In this document: in pieces, positions 5,645 through 8,066 of the stretch
How the letters are laid out: each line of letters opens with the position of its first letter
How positions within the stretch are numbered: the stretch's first letter is position 1
DNA from: JAIVJN01 sp036732565
GTDB lineage: Bacteria; Acidobacteriota; Vicinamibacteria; Vicinamibacterales; UBA2999
Direction: 5' to 3'
NCBI GenBank assembly: GCA_036732565.1
Contig: DAINCF010000327.1
Span: 1-8,066 of the forward strand
DNA: 8,066 nucleotides
Translations under genes and position numbers: made by a program
Notes under the pieces: model-generated
The model's input: only the letters and a program-made list of their open reading frames with translations
Databases searched by the model: none
Told to the model about the DNA's origin: nothing

Positions 5645-6229
5645 TCAGCCTTCTTTTTTGACGCCGGCGTCGTAGTAGCCGAAGGGGGCCTGGAAACGCG
5701 GCTGGTGCTCGAAGCCGAGCATGTGCCAGCCGACGTAATCGCGATTGCCCCCGTAGGTCGGCAGCGCGAACGTGCCCACGATGGTGTCGAAACGAGCGGC
5801 CTGGAAGAACGGCGTCTTCTCGATATCGCGGATCACTTCGTCCTGCTGCGCCGCGGTGAGCGCACCGAAGCTCGCGGTGCCTTCCCACTTGCTCGCCGCA
5901 CGTCGATTCAGATCCTGCACGCCCTCCGCGTACAGCGTCTTGCGGGGCGCGTTGAAGGTTTCGAGCGATTTGTCGATGAAGGAAACGACGCCCGCTTCGT
6001 GGGCTCCCGGCCTGCCACCGACTGATGGAATGATGCGCGACGTCAGCGCGTCGAGCACCTGGGCCTGTTCACCCGTGAGGACCTTGTAATCGCGCTTCCC
6101 TGGCGTCGTCGCCTGCCGCGCCGCAAAGTCCAGCGCCGCTTCGACGTATGCCACGTCGGCTGCGGCCCAAACCGCGCCCGCCGCCGCGGCGGCGCGGAGA
6201 AACGTGCGCCGAGTGTGCAGATCGGTCAT
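5645..6229 (-). CDS. Gluconate 2-dehydrogenase subunit 3 family protein with Tat signal
   Basis: This 194-residue protein begins MTDLHTRRTFLRAAAAAGAVWAA: a twin-arginine motif (RRTFLRA, residues 7-13) followed by an Ala-rich hydrophobic stretch, as in Tat signal peptides. The mature part has LTGEQAQVLDALTSRIIPS (51-69), and the C-terminal block PTYGGNRDYVGWHMLGFEHQP (157-177) ending in FGYYD, all hallmarks of the subunit-3 family. In this family the small subunit pairs with a GMC flavoprotein and supplies the export signal and a maturation function. The gene is first of a minus-strand set, with one base between its TGA and the ATG of the flavoprotein. The frame is open further upstream to an ATG at 6343, but the Tat motif then would be internal, so the start at 6229 is chosen. 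No good ribosome-binding site precedes it. Confidence 0.9.
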   Translation of the reverse strand: MTDLHTRRTFLRAAAAAGAVWAAADVAYVEAALDFAARQATTPGKRDYKVLTGEQAQVLDALTSRIIPSVGGRPGAHEAGVVSFIDKSLETFNAPRKTLYAEGVQDLNRRAASKWEGTASFGALTAAQQDEVIRDIEKTPFFQAARFDTIVGTFALPTYGGNRDYVGWHMLGFEHQPRFQAPFGYYDAGVKKEG

Positions 6230-6260
6230 GACCAATGGGATGTGCGTTCGATTTCCACGG

Positions 6261-6283
6261 GGCCCGCTCCGAAGGAACGGGCC
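6261..6283. repeat. Hairpin in divergent intergenic region
   Basis: Two 10-base arms (GGCCCGCTCC and GGAACGGGCC) around a GAA loop pair with a single mismatch. The hairpin lies 31 bases upstream of the Tat-signal gene's ATG, so it may sit in that gene's 5' leader RNA or be part of a promoter region. No ligand-binding RNA family is recognised. Confidence 0.3.
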
Positions 6284-6341
6284 GAAAACCGCATACGTTC
6301 CACGAGATGGCCTTACTCTCTCGCAGATGCGACTCAACTGC

Positions 6342-6362
6342 AACGCGTTTCGAGGGAACGTT
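6342..6362. promoter_or_regulatory. Two short AACG..TT palindromes, candidate sugar-regulator sites
   Basis: AACGCGTT (6342-6349) and AACGTT (6357-6362) are both perfect palindromes, centred 14 bases apart, in the gap between the divergent dehydrogenase and amylase genes. Centres with CG flanked by AA/TT recall LacI-family operators that often control amylases. The outer bases are not symmetric, so this is a weak suggestion. No convincing -35/-10 pair was found in the 207-base gap. Confidence 0.2.
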
Positions 6363-6436
6363 TACCTTGAACGGTCGACATCGGTCCGTCAAATGCGATC
6401 GCTACTGTGCTGGTCACGGAGACCGGGAGGGCACGA

Positions 6437-8066
6437 ATGGACAACATTGCGCAGATCGTTGGAGCTGCGCCGCCGCGGGATGTCGCGGCCGCGCGCGCGA
6501 ATTTTCCGCGGCGCGATGCGGCGCACGCATCCCCGCAGGACTGGCGGGACGAGGTCCTGTATTTCCTGCTCCCCGATCGTTTCTCCGACGGGCAGGAGCT
6601 CACGCGACCGCTGCTCGACCGGACCGGTCTCGCCGCGCGGCGCGCGGCGTACGCGGCCGCCAACGGCCTTCCCGTGTGGCGCTGGGACCACTGGAGACAG
6701 TCCGGCGAAGGTCGATTCCAGGGCGGCACGCTGGCCGGCATTACCAGCCGGCTCGCCTACCTGGCGAATCTCGGCGTGACCACGCTCTGGATTGCGCCCG
6801 TGTTCCGACAGCGCGTGGAGAGCAACGACTTCCACGGCTACGGTGTGCAGGACTTCCTCGAGGTGGACTCACGCTTCGGCACCCGGGCCGATCTCGTGGC
6901 GCTGGTCCGCGCCGCCCACGCGATGAACATGCGCGTCGTTCTGGACATCATCTTCAATCACACCGGCTCGAACTGGCTCTACGACGCCGCCGAGACCGGC
7001 GATGCGTTCCGGCCACCGTACACGTCCGGACAGTACAGGAGCCTGTTTCCCAAGAACGGCTTCGGCACTGCGATCACGAACCCGCAGCAGCCGCTGGCTC
7101 ACGATGACTACGTGTGGCCGCAGGACCTGCAGTTCCTCCAGAACTACACCCGCGCGGGGACGGGGAGCCTGGGAGCGGGAGACATTCGAGACCCCAATGC
7201 CGAGCACAAGCGCACCGACTTCGAAGTGTTGCGAGACCTAGCCGTGGAGCGCCCTGACACGCTCGCGCGTCTGATCTTCATTTACCAGTATTGGATCGCG
7301 CTCACCGACTGCGACGGGCTCCGCATCGATACGCTGAAGCACGTCGGCGGTGAAGAGGGGCGCAACTTCTGTGGCGCGGTGAAGGAGTTCGCCGAGTCCA
7401 TCGGCAAGAACAACTTCCTGCTGCTCGGGGAAGTGGCTGGTGGCGACACCGCGCAGGACTTTCATCTCACGATCTTCGCGCGCAACCTGGACGCCGCGCT
7501 CGACATCGGCGAGATGCGCCTGGCGATCACCGGCGTGGGGCAGGGCCTGCAGAACCCCGCCGACTTCTTCGCGGGTTTCAACTTCTGGGACGAGCGGATG
7601 GGCTCCCATCGTGATTGGGGCTCGCGCCACGTCTCGGTGCTGGACGACCACGACCACGTATTCGGAGGGAAGGTGCGCTTCAGCGCGGACGCTCCGGTCG
7701 ACCATCAGGTAGTCGTGCCGACGGCGTTGCAGCTCTGTGGGCTCGGCATTCCGTGCCTCTACTACGGCACGGAACAGGGGCTGCGCAGCGGTCCCGAGGC
7801 GAGCGAGCGCGTCTGGCTCGGCACGGTGAAGCAGGATGGCCAGGATGTGCCTGCCTTCGGCCGCATCGACGTCTTGCTGCGAGAAACGATGTTCGGCCCC
7901 GAGCATCCGCGGTCGTCCGGGTTTGCCGGCACGCAGGGCGGACGCGACGCGGCCCTGCCTGGTTTCGGTGCCTACGGCACCGCGGGCGCGCACGTCTTCG
8001 ACGAAGCTCACCCGGCTTTCGTCCGCATCAAGGCCTTGATCGCCGCCCGTACGGCGTTGCGGCCGT
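6437..8066 (+). CDS. GH13 alpha-amylase-family glycoside hydrolase (3' partial)
   Basis: The frame is open for 543 codons from the ATG at 6437 to the window edge without a stop. GGAGG lies 7 bases before the ATG. The catalytic (beta/alpha)8 barrel starts at EVLYFLLPDRFSDG (39-52). The GH13 conserved regions are all present: region I DIIFNH (D170, N174, H175), region II GLRIDTLKH with nucleophile D298 and K301-H302, region III GEVAGG with acid/base E332, and region IV LDDHDH with H405 and transition-state stabiliser D406. All three catalytic carboxylates are therefore intact. It hydrolyses or transfers alpha-glucans; exact specificity (alpha-amylase, neopullulanase-like, or other) is not clear. 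No signal peptide is seen in the first 36 residues, so it is probably cytoplasmic, acting on imported or stored glucan. It is divergent to the Tat-signal dehydrogenase set, 207 bases away. The C-terminal domain is outside the window. Confidence 0.93.
   Translation, partial: MDNIAQIVGAAPPRDVAAARANFPRRDAAHASPQDWRDEVLYFLLPDRFSDGQELTRPLLDRTGLAARRAAYAAANGLPVWRWDHWRQSGEGRFQGGTLAGITSRLAYLANLGVTTLWIAPVFRQRVESNDFHGYGVQDFLEVDSRFGTRADLVALVRAAHAMNMRVVLDIIFNHTGSNWLYDAAETGDAFRPPYTSGQYRSLFPKNGFGTAITNPQQPLAHDDYVWPQDLQFLQNYTRAGTGSLGAGDIRDPNAEHKRTDFEVLRDLAVERPDTLARLIFIYQYWIALTDCDGLRIDTLKHVGGEEGRNFCGAVKEFAESIGKNNFLLLGEVAGGDTAQDFHLTIFARNLDAALDIGEMRLAITGVGQGLQNPADFFAGFNFWDERMGSHRDWGSRHVSVLDDHDHVFGGKVRFSADAPVDHQVVVPTALQLCGLGIPCLYYGTEQGLRSGPEASERVWLGTVKQDGQDVPAFGRIDVLLRETMFGPEHPRSSGFAGTQGGRDAALPGFGAYGTAGAHVFDEAHPAFVRIKALIAARTALRP

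Noticed and set aside
4594..5661. 355-codon open frame on the + strand
   Set aside because: Antisense to the GMC flavoprotein with no recognisable motif; a frame shadow.
6242..6259. tRNA T-arm-like stretch (GTTCGATTTC flanked by partly pairing bases)
   Set aside because: Stem pairing has a mismatch and a wobble, and no acceptor, D-arm or anticodon-arm partners are found at the needed positions.
6230..6343. Longer N-terminus for the subunit-3-like protein from an ATG at 6343
   Set aside because: It would bury the twin-arginine signal 40 residues inside the protein; the extra residues look non-coding.
6235..7107. 290-codon open frame on the + strand across the amylase start
   Set aside because: Overlaps the GH13 gene in another frame and has Arg-rich translation without motifs; the true frame carries all catalytic regions.

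Overview
The window is GC-rich (roughly two thirds G+C by eye). It looks like a chromosomal stretch from a free-living bacterium. The mix of a periplasmic-type B3-like metallo-beta-lactamase-fold hydrolase, a Tat-exported gluconate-dehydrogenase-type flavoenzyme, a GH13 amylase and short GC-rich interspersed palindromes would fit Acidobacteriota (Vicinamibacteria-like). That placement rests on general impression and is not proven by any marker here. No rRNA, tRNA, CRISPR array, transposase or phage gene was seen.

Layout: (1) bases 2-805, + strand: the 3' part of a metallo-beta-lactamase-fold hydrolase whose start lies outside the window. (2) 832-2409, - strand, tail-to-tail with it: a compact AAA/NB-ARC-type ATPase fused to a LuxR helix-turn-helix, missing the long TPR-like middle region usual for this architecture. 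(3) 2410-2777: a 368-base divergent intergenic region with two operator-like inverted repeats and a possible short leader ORF. (4) 2778-3524, + strand: an unrecognised 248-residue protein with near-matching amphipathic helices at its two ends and a basic, Gly-rich core. (5) 3554-3606: a compact element made of two perfect hairpins inside a 7-base outer inverted repeat, lying between convergent genes. (6) 3618-6229, - strand: a three-gene set in the order Tat-signal gluconate 2-dehydrogenase subunit-3-like protein, GMC flavoprotein, GYD-domain protein. (7) 6230-6436: a divergent intergenic region. (8) 6437 to the window end, + strand: a GH13 alpha-amylase-family enzyme cut off at its 3' end.

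How the genes may work together: the small Tat-signal protein and the GMC flavoprotein form a standard pair. The small subunit carries the signal peptide and the flavoprotein has none, so the folded complex is probably exported together to oxidise a sugar, polyol or sugar acid in the periplasm. The divergent amylase could supply or share sugar substrates, but that link is only positional. The LuxR-type ATPase regulator is divergent to the unknown 248-residue protein and is the obvious candidate to control it. The most novel item is that unknown protein with its paired terminal helices; its function cannot be assigned from sequence alone.
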